A DNA stretch of 43,328 nucleotides from Chara braunii (Eukaryota > Streptophyta > Charophyceae > Charales > Characeae). The translations under genes and the position numbers were made by a program. The DNA is taken from positions 28,597-71,924 of the forward strand of contig BFEA01000542.1 in the NCBI GenBank assembly GCA_003427395.1, given 5' to 3'. The notes beneath the pieces were generated by a model. The model did no database searches. It was not told the DNA's origin and saw nothing but the letters and a program-made list of their open reading frames with translations. This document shows, piece after piece, positions 31,188-41,881 of this stretch. Every line of letters starts with the position of its first letter. Within the stretch, counting starts at the first letter, position 1.

Positions 31188-32089
31188 GACTTTTTGGACA
31201 TGTGCCTCACCAGGATGAACTTCGGGTATGTCTTCAGTCACTGGATACAGCTCCTTCACAGGTAAGCATCAACGAATATTATGTTGAATGGCCACTTGAC
31301 ATCCCCTTTCGCCCTCCAGCGATTAGTGCGCTAAGGGGACCCAATAGCGCCCTTGTTGTTTGTCATTGTCATGGAAGCCCTGGCCTCACTCATTAGAGCC
31401 CACCCTCGGATCCAGAAAGTACCGATCCAGAACTGCCAGCTCACTAGGTCTCGATGACATCTCTGTTTGCAGATGATCTCACAGTGCTAATCCGAGCAGA
31501 CAAGCAAGGTCTTCAAGCACTAACAGAGGTCATACACCAATTCTCGCTGGCCGCAAATATGAAGGTGAATTGGAATGCTAAAACTGAAGGATGGTGGTTG
31601 GACCCCCTTGACGAAAGCCCCCCCCCAGAACCACCGCTCTCATGGGCAGCGAAGGAAACAGCAATCAGAATCTTGGGTGTAAAGCTAACAGCGTTGGCCC
31701 CTCCACCGGATCACGGAGAAAACTTGGTCAACCTAGCGATTGACAGGATGGCCAGATGGGAGAACCTGCACGCGTCCCTTGTAGGAAGGGCGCTAGCAAT
31801 TAATAATGTTGTTCTCGCAGCGATCTGGTATAAGCTTGCGGTGTAAGCCCTCAATCAAAAGCAATACGCTACACTCAGGCGGGCCCTGATGACCTTTCTG
31901 CGGAAAAACAAAGCTCAAACCCAAGGAACCCTGAACCGAGTGCAATGGGATATACTGACACAGCCAAGATCCAAAGGGGGTTTGGGGATGCTTGACCCAG
32001 AAAGAGAAAGCGAGGCCCTCATTTTTAAAGTATTGGTCATACTTCTCATAGCCGATGACATTCCGTGGGCGTCGTTGGCCTGTTTGTAG
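31188..32089 (+). pseudogene. LINE copy 3: C-terminal half of the reverse transcriptase and thumb
   Basis: The same frame continues past the TGA with MNFGYVF and LTSPFALQRLVR. A TAA at 31332-31334 replaces the Gln of motif B (RQGDP). A frameshift between about 31400 and 31454 leads to the catalytic FADD box (31466-31477). Then follow NMKVNWNAKTEGWWLDPL, VGRALAINNVVLAAIWYKLA (31787-31843, ended by TAA where copy 2 has Trp) and GGLGMLDPERESEALIFKVL. The final TAG (32087-32089) sits at the Gln of IQIANLAP in copy 2. All catalytic Asp residues are kept. Confidence 0.87.
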
Positions 32090-33675
32090 ATTGCAAACTT
32101 GGCCCCGGAGTTACCGGCCGAAAACCGGGTGCACCCCTTTCAATGGCTAACAAATGTACATTGGTCCATACCTTATCCCCCACACCACTACCAACAGCCA
32201 GAGAATGAGGTGCAAGCCACGAAACAAGATATATCCAAAGATCCATTGTGACCGTGCATGCTTAATCTCTGGAGAAGCATGGGACCAAAACAGAAACGGC
32301 CTCCCTGCAGGTGGCATGATATATGGCAACAACCTCTTTTTGGCAATCCCTACATAACTGACGTTAATGAGAATCCCTTCACTCTCGAGGCTAATTCGTC
32401 ATGGCTTAACTGGGTCAAGCGGGGCATATATACTATAGGTAACTTGTGGGCCGCCGCAAAAGGGGACTGAATTACACAGGATCAACTACAACACAAATTG
32501 AAATATACTAAACACATCTCGGCCAAACTGGGAACGTTGCGAGAGGTCATACCACTGGCCTGACAACTTGCCCTGAAAAGAGGCCCCTCAGTGCAGCCAG
32601 GTGACTGGGTGGTCAAACGTGCTGACTTGCCACTTCCGCTCGTGATCTATAAAGTGGAAATAAACAACCAAGGAGCATGCATGCTGGAGGCTCACACCCC
32701 AGGACTGTCGGGTGCGAGGGTGTCACGGTTAACAAGAAACGAAGAATTGAACTGTAATGAAAATTGGGAGACCCTCATGCACATCAGAGTGATGAAGAAT
32801 CAAGAAGACAGATTCTTCGCCTACGAGCCTTCGACCTCGATTGCAGCCCTGCCTTTCGATCCTGAGGAGTGGGAATGGGCGAATGGGAAACCAATGTACA
32901 TGTGGAACTACACGGTTAAAGGGGGCTACAGACAATCGACACCACAACAGCAGATCGGGCCTACCATTATAGCAAGATGGACTAGGGGCTCGCCCATCGA
33001 CCCAGCCAAAGTGCAGAACCTGTCATGGCACACGTATTCTAAGATCATGCCTACCAATCTCAGATCGTTGCAGTGACAAATCCTGCACAGATGCCTACCC
33101 ACGCCAGATTGGTTGGTGACCAGGACTAACTTGGAACAGAAGGGCTACTATCCCCGATCTGCTCCTACTGCGGAAGAGCTTCTCCCCCGGCTCCAGCGAC
33201 ACTTGAACATTGTCTCATGGCGTGCCCGATGGTTACCCAGATCTGGCGGTGGTGGGATGCAACCTTCCACTCCCTCACCGCCCACCACATTCGCTGGGAC
33301 ATGGGCCTGCTGCTGCTGGGCAAGAAAGATAACATACCAAAACAGTGGTCTACGTTTGCAGTCAACCTCTTCTCATATATAAGGCTCCATGTGCTAATGC
33401 TTGCTTGGCGTACAAGGTGCTCCTTCAAAAGGAAAGAACACCAGTTCGGATTGCAGCACGCCCTACAAGCCTTTGAAGATGTGATCAGAACCCAGACACA
33501 CGAAGCATGGAAGACCATGAAACATCAATATGCAAATGAGAAAGATCCGCAGACCAGACTGACCATTAGGGAAACCTACTTGCAGACATGGCAAGACCCT
33601 CTCAAGCTCTTCAGTGAGGTAGATCCCGAACTGAATATCGCTTGGAAACCTTGGAGGAGCACGGAGCACACCTGA
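32090..33675 (+). pseudogene. LINE copy 3: linker and C-terminal zinc-finger region
   Basis: After RT the frame continues, with stops at about 32246, 32468-32470 and 32561-32563, through a conserved linker (PGDWVVKRADLPLPLVIYKV, 32603-32662; WANGKPMYMWNYTVKGGYR). It then reaches the segment LRSLQ-stop-QILHRCLPTPDWL, where TGA 33074-33076 replaces a Trp kept in copies 2 and 5. A frameshift around 33150 breaks the finger: SAYCGRA...ATLEHCLMACPMVTQIWRWW. The last part (33217-33675) is open and ends DPLKLFSEVDPELNIAWKPW. The finger resembles the zf-RVT type found at the end of many plant LINE polyproteins. Confidence 0.85.
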
Positions 33676-34442
33676 ACCAGGAAACCCCTGACGGACTTTC
33701 AAATCTTTTGCTTATCAACTAACTTCATCCTCCTGCCGAATCCGCCACCCACCACCCGCCGCCCTACTTCAAACACCACCGCCCGTCCCCCCAATCTTCC
33801 CACCCACGTCCTTCCTTCCTCCCTGATCCACTTCCCCCACCCCGGCCCCCGTACCTCCAACAGGTATGACAGGATGAGGTCTACATAAGGGTTCGACAAT
33901 CCCCCAAGCCTTCACTTACGACACAGGCCGCAATCTCGTCGACAGTGACAAGACTCAAGCAGGATATGCACACTGGGCCAACTCGGCAGAGCCTGCTACG
34001 CACGTAAAAGGTGCCAGAAGGAGGATCAGACGCCTGTGAGCCTGCAGGGTCACACGGTTGCAGAAACTCTTCACTACAAATACGGTGAAGCCCAGGTCCA
34101 GCGGATATGACAAAGGAGGGAAGGACGAATGAAAATGTTAGGCATTCCAGTATGCACACCTATGCCAGCCTGTGGGCGGACTTCTAAGTCACTCCCTCTA
34201 TACGATCCAAATTTCCTTGATGACAATGACATTGTATACAGGGTGTGGACATAGTAATAACCAAACAAGGGGGCTGCTGAGATAAGGGTTGGGTTAATAG
34301 ACAAGGGGTGCTCCTAAAAAGGGAAGGGTGATACTAGCAGCTTCATGGGATGATGAAGCCTCAGGATGAGTCAGTAATAACCACATCCCTAAGAAACAAC
34401 AAACACCAAACACCAATCTAAGTGCTATACGATGTATCAATA
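33676..34442 (+). other. LINE copy 3 3' untranslated region, proximal part
   Basis: No coding signal is seen after the polyprotein stop. The sequence is C-rich near 33730-33860 and then mixed. It is bounded by the recognisable 3' tail at 34443 and so probably belongs to the LINE transcript. Confidence 0.6.
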
Positions 34443-34545
34443 GGACGCTGGACCCGATTTCCAGCAGGTGCCGCTCCCCACCAATAGATGGAGCAGCCCG
34501 ACAGGTAAGCCCTCAATTCTGACGGTTCTCTTACTACCGACAGGA
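34443..34545 (+). promoter_or_regulatory. LINE 3' tail with conserved stem-loop (copy 3)
   Basis: GCTGGA (34447-34452) pairs with TCCAGC (34460-34465) around CCCGATT. CGCTCCCCACCAATAGATGG and AAGCCCTCAATTCTGACGG blocks follow as in LINE copy 2. The likely role is recognition of LINE RNA by its own reverse transcriptase (inference). Confidence 0.75.
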
Positions 34546-34569
34546 TAGAGGGATATCGCAAGGGCCATT

Positions 34570-34611
34570 CCCCCCCCCCCCCCCAAAAAAAAAAAAAAAA
34601 AAAAAAAAAAA
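34570..34611 (+). repeat. C-run then poly(A) tail of LINE copy 3
   Basis: Fifteen Cs are followed by twenty-seven As. The A run marks the 3' end of the inserted LINE. The C run is unusual and recurs in front of an A run at 36855-36875. Confidence 0.85.
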
Positions 34612-34747
34612 GACGCTCAAGAATGGCAAAGACTGTGACAGCAATGGGGTACAGGAACTTGAAAAGAGGTGGGCGAGCTTACTATGGACTGGATCGAGGC
34701 CTTAAACGGGAAAAACAAGGCATGGAGGAAAACGCTCCAGCGTGCTG

Positions 34748-35836
34748 ATCTGGACGTCAGGTCCATTAACGTAAATGGCTTGGCGTCTCGCTCCCCGGAA
34801 AAAAACCCAAGCGCTATGGGATCTCATGCGAGGCGAGGGAGACAAAAAGTGGCCGGACGTGGTGTGTATACAGGAAACCCACTTAATGGATTCGTCGGAG
34901 CACCACAGGGCTTGACAACAAGTCCGGCCGTTTCAAAACTACCAGGCCTATGCCCCGGGACCCGGACGAGCAGGGGTGACGATATGTATCCCCCCGGAGT
35001 CGCGGTTTGAAGTCCTCCATTGGGAAAAGGATGAGGAGGAAGGACGTTGGGTGTCGGTACTAAGTATGTTAGAATTGAAGGGAACCCCATTTTCAGGCCC
35101 TGGGGAATTTCCTTTGTTAAGATTTCTGAAGTTTCTCAAGCTTTCTAAAATTAAGATGTTGGCGAAATTTTATGAAAATGCACTGTTGCCTTGCTGTTTT
35201 ATATTTTTATTTATTATTATTATTATTATTTTTCTTTGCAGTTAGTATGGTTTCCACTCTACGAATTGGTGGCAAGTTTGATTAAAATGACCCTTTGGTT
35301 TTCATATAAATGGCATGGCAAGTGTTCTGAAAATTAGCGTCTTTGTTAATGTTCTCTCCATTGTCTCCCTCTACGCTCCTAACTCCCCCCGGGAAAGGAG
35401 AGACTTCCTGGAAAAATTTAAGAATATCCCGTCCCCTAACATTCCAGTGGTGCTAGCAGGGGATTACAACGTGGCCCTCGATCAAGGGATTGACAGATGG
35501 AGGGTTCATTCCTCTGCCAGCTATAATGGAGAGGAGGATGAAAGAATGATAGGGGAGTTATACTCTTCCCTCCAGCTAGTCGACACATACAAACATAGCT
35601 ACCCCACAGAGAGAATTTTTACCTGCATTAGGAATAACGATCCAGGTAGGCTCTTAAAGTTCCGGATTGACTTAATTTTGGCCTCGGAAGATCTTGTGGG
35701 TGGGTCGACGGCAGCCACTATATTACCAACAAGCCCATACGCGGGTCTAGATCATCGAATGTGCATGGCATCTGGACCTTTCGTAAACATCCGGATCAAG
35801 GGTCTAATTACTACAAGCTCAATACCTCCTTGCTAG
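34748..35836 (+). pseudogene. LINE copy 4: APE-like endonuclease, interrupted
   Basis: This is the most complete endonuclease in the window. It shows VRSINVNGLASR (34755-34790) and, after a frameshift, WPDVVCIQETHL with the catalytic Glu (34852-34887). TGA 34913-34915 probably replaces Trp. TICIPPESRFEVLHWEKDEE and RWVSVLSMLELKG end at about 35081. A non-coding-looking insert of about 260 bp follows, then the domain resumes: NVLSIVSLYAPNSPRERRDF (35345 on), VVLAGDYNVALDQGIDR (GDxN motif), RIDLILASEDL and LDHRM (Asp-His motif; SDH in most relatives). APE-type endonucleases nick target DNA to prime reverse transcription. Confidence 0.85.
35082..35344. other. Insert or intron-like segment within the LINE copy 4 endonuclease
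   Basis: Endonuclease homology stops after LELKG and resumes at NVLSIVSLYAPN. The intervening segment is AT-rich with a (TTA)n run and a strong acceptor-like sequence, TTATTTTTCTTTGCAG (35227-35242), but no matching GT donor at the left edge. No clear target duplication was found. It may be a small mobile insertion. Confidence 0.6.
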
Positions 35837-36850
35837 GTTGAAGTCTTTCCAAGGGTACTTACGACAACTTTGGGAGTACTGGAGAGAAGGAAAGCGGATT
35901 CACGACTCTCATATTGCATGATTCAATAATGGACTATTTTCTCTGGCTAGAAAATGTATCGAATTTTCTAAACACTTGGTCACTCAGTGACACCATCAAA
36001 AAATCTTCACGAAAATTCACAAGGACAGAAACAGATGATCCAAATGCAGGAACTGAAGGAGCAACTTCTGAACCATGCACGATACAGATTGCAAGGAGTT
36101 AAATTGCGGGCGAGGCTAACAAACTTCTCAACGGAAGGAGCTATGGATGCACGTTTCTTTGGACGGGTCAGTGTGCGGGCCAAACGGACCACAATTGAGG
36201 TCCTCTATGATCCGGAGGCTAGAGAATCAGACCCGACCGTAACCACGACCAGATGCACCAAAATCACTCGTGACTTCTATAATAAAAAAAAATTCCTCTC
36301 ACATTGACACCTCTGATGAAATCGCTCATAATAGGCGAATTGAGAAATTTTTAGCCCCCATAGAAAAGGTGTTGTCACCAAAACAGAGGGATTCCCTTGA
36401 AGCACCACTCTCCAAACAAGACATATGACGACCCTCATGCAAATGCAAGAGGACAAAGCCCCAAGAATAGATGGCCTCCTCAAAGAGTTTTGGGAAACCA
36501 CTTGGGATTTCCTCAGTTAGGATGTCATGGATTATTACCAGCAAGTATGGCAAACAGGGAAAATGGGCGAGTGAGTGGGACATGGGTGTTGACCCTCCTC
36601 TATAAGAAAGGGGATAAGATGGACATCCGGAACTACCGGCCTATAACACTTCTTACGGTGGTCGACAAAATGTTGTCTAAAGCCTTGGTCAATCGAATGA
36701 TTCCGGTTATGGAGGATATTATCCACCCATCTCAAACAGGGTTTTTGCATAATAGAAACATACAGGAAAATATCCTCCTAGTGCATGAGGTTTTACAGCT
36801 TGTCAGACACACCCGTCAGAATGCGGCCCTGATCTTTATTGATTTTAAAA
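35837..36850 (+). pseudogene. LINE copy 4: N-terminal reverse transcriptase, ending at motif A
   Basis: This segment follows the endonuclease in order. YYKLNTSLL lies near 35812-35836, then comes a region with several stops. LKEQLLNHARYRLQGVKLRA (36047 on) and RDFYNKKK precede the RT. WVLTLLYKKGDKMDIRNYRP (36583-36642), ITLLTVVDKMLSKALVNRM and IHPSQTGFLHNRNIQENILL form the first RT blocks. Motif A begins as LIFIDFK at 36829-36849 (Lys where others have Glu) and is cut off there. The remainder resumes at 38653. Confidence 0.85.
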
Positions 36851-36875
36851 ACATCCCCCCCCCCCCAAAAAAAAA

Positions 36876-36999
36876 TGAGACGATGCTCCAATCTATTCGT
36901 GGGGAGCAACACGGCTGGGAACCGGGCTCAACGTCCCTTATCAGAATACAAAAAATGAGTTACCCGGGCCATTACCCGGCTTCGGCTAAGAACAATTGA
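36876..36999 (-). mobile_element. SINE-like element 2, sharing the LINE 3' tail
   Basis: On the minus strand it starts near TTCTTAGCCGAAGCCGGG, passes AATGGCCCGGGTAACTCA, then enters the LINE-type tail GGGACGTTGAGCCCGG ... CTCCCCACGAATAGATTGG. Its stem is GTTGAG/CCCAGC around CCCGGTT, with one wobble and one mismatch. Head and tail both match element 1 (28037-28203), but it lacks a clear A tail on its minus-strand 3' side, where a T/G run occurs instead. Confidence 0.65.
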
Positions 37000-37159
37000 A
37001 GAAAAGGGAAAACTCAGAAACATCCATGGACCACTACTCTCTACCAAGTGGCTAGAATATGTGCGTCAAAAAACCTCCAAACCACGAATCATATAGGTGA
37101 AACCTACTCAATCCATCTACGACCACAACCAGCATGGTTGTTTTCAGCATGAACCGATG

Positions 37160-37400
37160 CTCCCATCAGGTTAGGTTACAGAGTTGCACCACCTTACTCC
37201 AACACCGATCAACATTGCTCCAGTTACGACCCCCGATAACCACTGAGACTGCCCCCGCAAACAGCCCCTCAGATCTCTCTACCAGGCCGCACACCCCCCC
37301 GCAAACAGCCCCTCAGATCTCTCTACCAGGCCGCACACCCCCACTAAGCTAGGTCACAGAGTTGCGCCACCTAGCTCCGACTCCGGCTAGCATTGCTCCA
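37160..37400. repeat. Nested tandem repeats (44-bp and about 178-bp offsets)
   Basis: GCAAACAGCCCCTCAGATCT at 37257 recurs exactly at 37301. Around it, GGTTACAGAGTTGCACCAC near 37174 recurs as GGTCACAGAGTTGCGCCAC near 37352. The Pro/Ser/Thr-rich frame across it is a product of the repeat. Confidence 0.85.
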
Positions 37401-38652
37401 ACATCGGTCTTCGAGGGCCACCGAATTTTTGACCACCCTTCGCATGATCACAGATGACTTGCCAGGTAGCACCTATTTCTACAACCTCCTCGAGAGGCAA
37501 ACCAAAATGGAAAGAAATATTAAACTGGATGTTAGAATTCTTCGAAAGAGATTTCCCCTCCGTCTCTCTACCCCTCTCCCCTCAGCCCTACACTGTCTCC
37601 ACCAAGGCGAGTCACCTACTCTCCCTCGGCCCCAATATAGGACCAACCCTCTACCCCCCTTTCCCCAGGAGCACGCAGTTCCCAGCTAAAGCTTGCCCCC
37701 AATCGCCCCTTGCCCACTTCTGCCTCCGCTGGGAGTGGCGTTGACCCACACACCAGCCCCTGCCCCAAAATAGGGCAACTCCCTATTCCGCCCCTACCCT
37801 CTTTAAGACATTCACCCCCCACCTTGTGATGCCCCTGCAAGATAGAGCTCCCCCCACCCCCTTCTTACCGTTCATCCCTCCGGGAACGATCCGACCCAGC
37901 CGCTCACAGTTATTGATGACACACTTACCAAAATGTCGATCGCTATTTGGAAAAGCATGGCCTCTTCAAAAATATGCAATAACCCCCCAAAACACCCTAC
38001 ATCTTTAAGAACAACCCACTGAAGAAAGCGCAGGGCGGTAGTAAAACTATTACAGATATTCCCCTTGCCCCTTGCACCAATTACGTTTGGCAGCTCCCAC
38101 CATGTGCGCGTATCACCAATTAAAAAAAAAAAAAAAAAACTAATTATCAAAGAGGATTTTCAAAATTTACAGCTATAATAATATAATTTTGAAGTTTTCG
38201 GGGTTCCAACATTAAAAAATCATGATAGAAAATTACTTGGGACTTTCAGAAATTATAGTTGAAATTCAAGGATACGAAATTATGGAATAGATCCCTACGA
38301 ATTGTACTGACAATTCAGAATAGATAATATATGTTTGTGTGTATGTGTGAACAAGTAGATGAAAATACTTTACTTGGGACTTTTAGAAATTATAGTCAAT
38401 TTCAAGGATATGTGTGTATGTGTGTACATGTAGATGAGAATTTGGCTGATAAAAAAATAGGAGATAAAATTGTGAGTTAATTTTTTCAAATTTAAGAAGT
38501 TGAAATTATAACTGTGCAAGCACTAGATTAAAGCAAGAATATAGGAAATTAGATGATACAAAATTAAAATCAGTGAAATCAATTTGAAAAGGCAGCCGAC
38601 ACGAAGAGCGCCACACATGTTCGCACAGAATCCTCTTGCTCCATCGCCGCTA
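37401..38652. other. Unassigned sequence, C-rich then AT-rich
   Basis: No gene is supported. A Pro/Leu/Ser-rich frame (37393-37744) lacks known motifs. An A run lies at 38121-38138. Downstream, AGAAATTATAGT..TTCAAGGATA recurs near 38249 and 38385. Confidence 0.4.
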
Positions 38653-39513
38653 TATGACCATGTCGACTGAAACTTTCTTGACAAAAGTTTAGAAAAAATG
38701 AACTTCGAGCCGAGTTTCAGGCGATGGGTTCGGATCGCCAGAACGAGACCACCTGTATTCAAGTCTATGGGAATGCGGCGCCACCACTGAAGCTAGAACG
38801 GGCGGTCTGCCAGGGCGACCTGATTGCTCCTTTTTTGTTTTTGATTATTATGGAAGCGCTGACCGCCAACCTACGAGCTCATAAGAGCATTCGGATCGCA
38901 AATATACCGGAAGAGGCCATCCCTATTTGCTCCCTATTCGCAGACGACCTCACAATCATGGTAGAGGCCACGCACAACAACTTGAAGGAGATCCAGCAAC
39001 TGGTGGGGGAAAAATTATGAAGGTCTCTGATATGACAATGAATTGGGGGAGCAAGACACAAGGGTGGCGGATGGGAAGGGGAGGACCAGCCAAGATAATT
39101 TTTTGTCTTCTCTGTTGGCAATATGGAGAAGGTTCCCGCTCCCTGACAACCTCCCCCCGGACCGGTGGGAGGAGATCTATCGCCAGCTTCTGTTCAGCAA
39201 CCGATGGTTGACAAACCAATGGGGCTGCATCAGATCAAGCTCAACTCTGCCATGGAAAAGTTGGGTGAATCGGGGAGTGCTCAGAATAGGGGATCTTTGT
39301 GACCAAGAGAAACGAGACTGGAAAACGGTCAACCAACTACAGGAAACTCTACATCATTGCCACCATGTGGAGCAACATCTGGAGGATCTAATTGAGACTG
39401 TTCCACTAGCATGGTATCATACCTTCAAACAAGGACCCTGTGATGAACCATTTTCTGTAATCGCGCGACTTTTTGCACAAAGCTGCCTTGGGGAAATAAG
39501 ACGGGTTGGATAG
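38653..39513 (+). pseudogene. LINE copy 4: C-terminal reverse transcriptase and linker
   Basis: This is the continuation of LINE copy 4. TATATGACCATGTCGAC encodes YDHVD, followed by TGA 38668-38670 where LINE copy 2 has Trp, then LEKMNFEPSFRRWV. After a frameshift come VCQGDLIAPFLFLIIMEAL (motif B intact) and CSLFADDLTIMVEA with the catalytic FADD at 38937-38948. TMNWGSKTQGW follows. A deletion or shift leads to a linker part (WVNRGVLRIGDLCDQEKRDW, 39262-39321; VPLAWYHTF), aligned to copy 3 near 32410-32570. It ends about 39513 without the finger. Confidence 0.87.
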
Positions 39514-40458
39514 GTGAGTTGCGGGGAAGATGGGTTGGTTGGGGCAAGTTGCATGGATACCCTTATTCTTTTTTGTTTTCTGTGAGAATCTGTCGGGTCG
39601 GTGTCGGGAAAATCCCGCGCCGACGATTGGGTAACCGCATCTTAGTGAGCGCGATGGACAACAGTTGTCACGACTTCTTTCTTGTTCTGCTGTGAGCACT
39701 AGGAATTTTTGGCGTGATCATCGCGCGGGAATATCGTTTTTGAATTTTTAACTGATATCAAGCCCCCACGGGCTCGCGGAATTGTTTTTGGGCTCTTCGG
39801 AATTTCCTTTTTGCAATTAGGACTTAGGCTAGGAATTGAGGTACTCTAAATTTTGCTACGCTGTGCTTCTTACTTGCGCACATCTTGCGACACTAGGAAC
39901 TGGGCTCTGACTGGATTGCGCCCTTAATCTTGCGTAACGGTCGTTTTTGGCGGGCGTGATTGTAATTGTATCTTACTTCTTTCTTGGTTTCCTCGTGTTT
40001 GCTCGCCTTCTCCTTCTTCCTCGCCTTGCATACTTTGTTCTAATTGGCCTGAAAGCCTACATGACCGGATCGATGCGTGGAGTGTGGCTACGACCCCCAC
40101 GCCGCGGCCTGGCCATGCAGACGTAGGCACTTCTTCTCTTCCCCTCCTGACCTCTTGGACTTAATCCCATACCTTTCGTGCAAGCATGCATGCTATAAAA
40201 TTTGCAAGCGCGATTAGTTTGCTCTCTAAGAACCTTGGAGTAGCGCGATCAGTGAGGGTCGGCTAACGAGTCCGCTTGAGAGGTGAGTAGACGAGAGAGT
40301 TGGGCGATCCGACGAGCCGGTGTCGGGTATGCGGGGTTGACATACGGGGCCGCGACGGACTGTGGCGCACGGGCGAACCTGGCTTGCATGCTCGAACCGA
40401 GCGGGGTGACAACTCTGAGTTGGTGCAAGGCGACGGACTGCCTACGTCGGCAGTGTAG
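39514..40458. other. Unassigned stretch, possible LTR or promoter sequence
   Basis: No gene is recognised. GCGC-rich words recur (CGCGCCGACGATTGG, GATCATCGCGCGGG). The segment has no protein motif and could be regulatory or LTR sequence, but TG...CA ends and a primer-binding site were not found. Confidence 0.4.
40194..40200 (+). promoter_or_regulatory. TATA-like box
   Basis: TATAAAA in the context GCTATAAAATTTGC lies upstream of a GA repeat and a short frame. It is weak evidence on its own. Confidence 0.2.
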
Positions 40459-40585
<127 letters not shown>

Positions 40586-40600
40586 AGCTGTGGGCGTGGG

Positions 40601-40687
40601 ATGAGGTTCTTTCTTTTGTTTATCTGTATAATTTTGGCTCCTGCTATGACCGATTTTGTTGCGGCCTTTTCAAATTTCTCTTTGTAA
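40601..40687 (+). CDS. Short frame with signal-peptide-like sequence (doubtful)
   Basis: Directly after the GA repeat, a 28-codon frame reads [20 protein letters not shown] followed by AAFSNFSL. It has a hydrophobic core resembling a signal peptide or single membrane helix. No homolog is known to me, and the same frame is open upstream through the repeat. It may be chance or the first exon of something spliced. The ATG was chosen only because it starts the hydrophobic segment. Confidence 0.15.
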   Translation: MRFFLLFICIILAPAMTDFVAAFSNFSL

Positions 40688-41191
40688 ATCATCTCGGATT
40701 TTCGTTGTCGTTTTTGCCTCGTGTATGCATGGAATGAATGTGAACTCTATTTAGTGATCTTTTCGAACTTCCAATCTTGTTTTGTGATGCCTGTTTTGTC
40801 ACCTCCTATTATCCATCTGCATGAGTCATACTCTCAAATCTGATTGGAAGCACCCGCTATGGATGTTTGGGTTTAATCATTAGCCTTCGATCACCAAGAA
40901 TGCTGAGAGGAGTTGATTGTCCTTTCCCCTTTTCTCTCCTTCTTGTCACATGTATGGCATGAATCTGAATGTAACGTCTGGATCTCACCCAACATAGCAT
41001 GAGTAGGATAGTTGCATGTAGGGCGACCGCGATCGGTACACCGAACCCCGGACCGATCCACTTTCTCTCATGTGCGCGCTCACGTATGACCGCGATCTCG
41101 AGAAAGCCGAGTCGCCGCGTACGCGCTCGTCTGAATGAGTTGACCTTGAACTCAGTACAAGGATGCAGGGGACCGAGTTCGCTAAACGAAT
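40688..41191. other. Unassigned stretch
   Basis: No gene is seen. The sequence is T-rich at first and GC-richer after 41000. Confidence 0.4.
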
Positions 41192-41695
41192 ATGGCTGTG
41201 AAATTTCCCTCTTTGATCCCCGATCGCGAGAGCCTGAGGGACCCAGAATATCACGAATACTGGGAAGGTGAACAACTTAGACGGCAGGGAAACTTAAAAA
41301 ACCTGGAATTCCCCTGTCTGACAGAGAATGACCGATTGTGCGCAAGGGACTTTCACTGTGCCGTAACTAACGATCCTAGGGGCCCCGACTACTCGGATAC
41401 TTGTAACACGCAATATTTCATATCCCTCGGCTTCGTCGTTATTACCACCCATTTCCCTCCCTTTCACCTCCTCCTTCAATACCACCAGCTCACAGTGGTG
41501 TCGTGGAATTCCATAGCCCGCTATTGGCCCCGCACACCGTGCGAAAAGTGTCAGCGGCACCAGGCATATCGAGCTTTGGGTATCGCTCGGCAAACCCGAA
41601 CCGAAGCTGAGCGGCGCCGACAACTGGTTGAACCGCGCGATCAACACTACAACCCACAAAGCCGACCACAGCGACGCGACTGGCGGAGACGATAA
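41192..41695 (+). CDS. Hypothetical frame, unrecognised (possible retroelement fragment)
   Basis: A 167-codon frame starts MAVKFPSLIPDRESLRDPEY. The first part is charged and protein-like (YHEYWEGEQLRRQGNLKNLE, LTENDRLCARDFHC), the middle hydrophobic, and the end Arg/Gln-rich (RTRAEAERRR-like). A minus-strand frame of 196 codons (41294-41884) overlaps it fully, and the sequence gives no decisive reason to prefer either. I recognise no domain in either frame. Position beside a truncated LINE suggests another decayed element, which is inference. Confidence 0.25.
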   Translation: MAVKFPSLIPDRESLRDPEYHEYWEGEQLRRQGNLKNLEFPCLTENDRLCARDFHCAVTNDPRGPDYSDTCNTQYFISLGFVVITTHFPPFHLLLQYHQLTVVSWNSIARYWPRTPCEKCQRHQAYRALGIARQTRTEAERRRQLVEPRDQHYNPQSRPQRRDWRRR

Positions 41696-41881
41696 TCCCA
41701 GACACGATCTTCGCGTACCATCTTGTACCATTGTCCCTAAACTTGCCACCGGAGATCTCAGTTCCGACCTGGGACTCCACCCCCCCACTTTCCTAAAATC
41801 CTTGGCACACCCCCTTATCGCACTTCTAGGCCCCCATCCTACTCCGATCAGCAAGTCTCGCCGGGCGTGAGGTTCGGGCGT

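Larger units (their letters stand above)
36851..38652. mobile_element. About 1.8-kb insertion splitting LINE copy 4
   Basis: The LINE frame stops inside motif A (FIDF..) at about 36850 and resumes at YDHVD near 38653. The stretch between is therefore foreign. It begins with a 12-C/9-A run, then SINE-like element 2 in minus orientation, nested tandem repeats at 37160-37400, C-rich and then AT-rich sequence with an A run near 38120. No transposase or RT is recognisable, and no clear target duplication flanks it. It may be a composite of several insertions. Confidence 0.7.

Noticed and set aside
30210-33076. A variant genetic code with TGA read as Trp
   Set aside because: Several LINE Trp codons appear as TGA, but the same family uses TGG at those sites in other copies, and TAA/TAG also replace Gln. 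C-to-T decay explains all of them.
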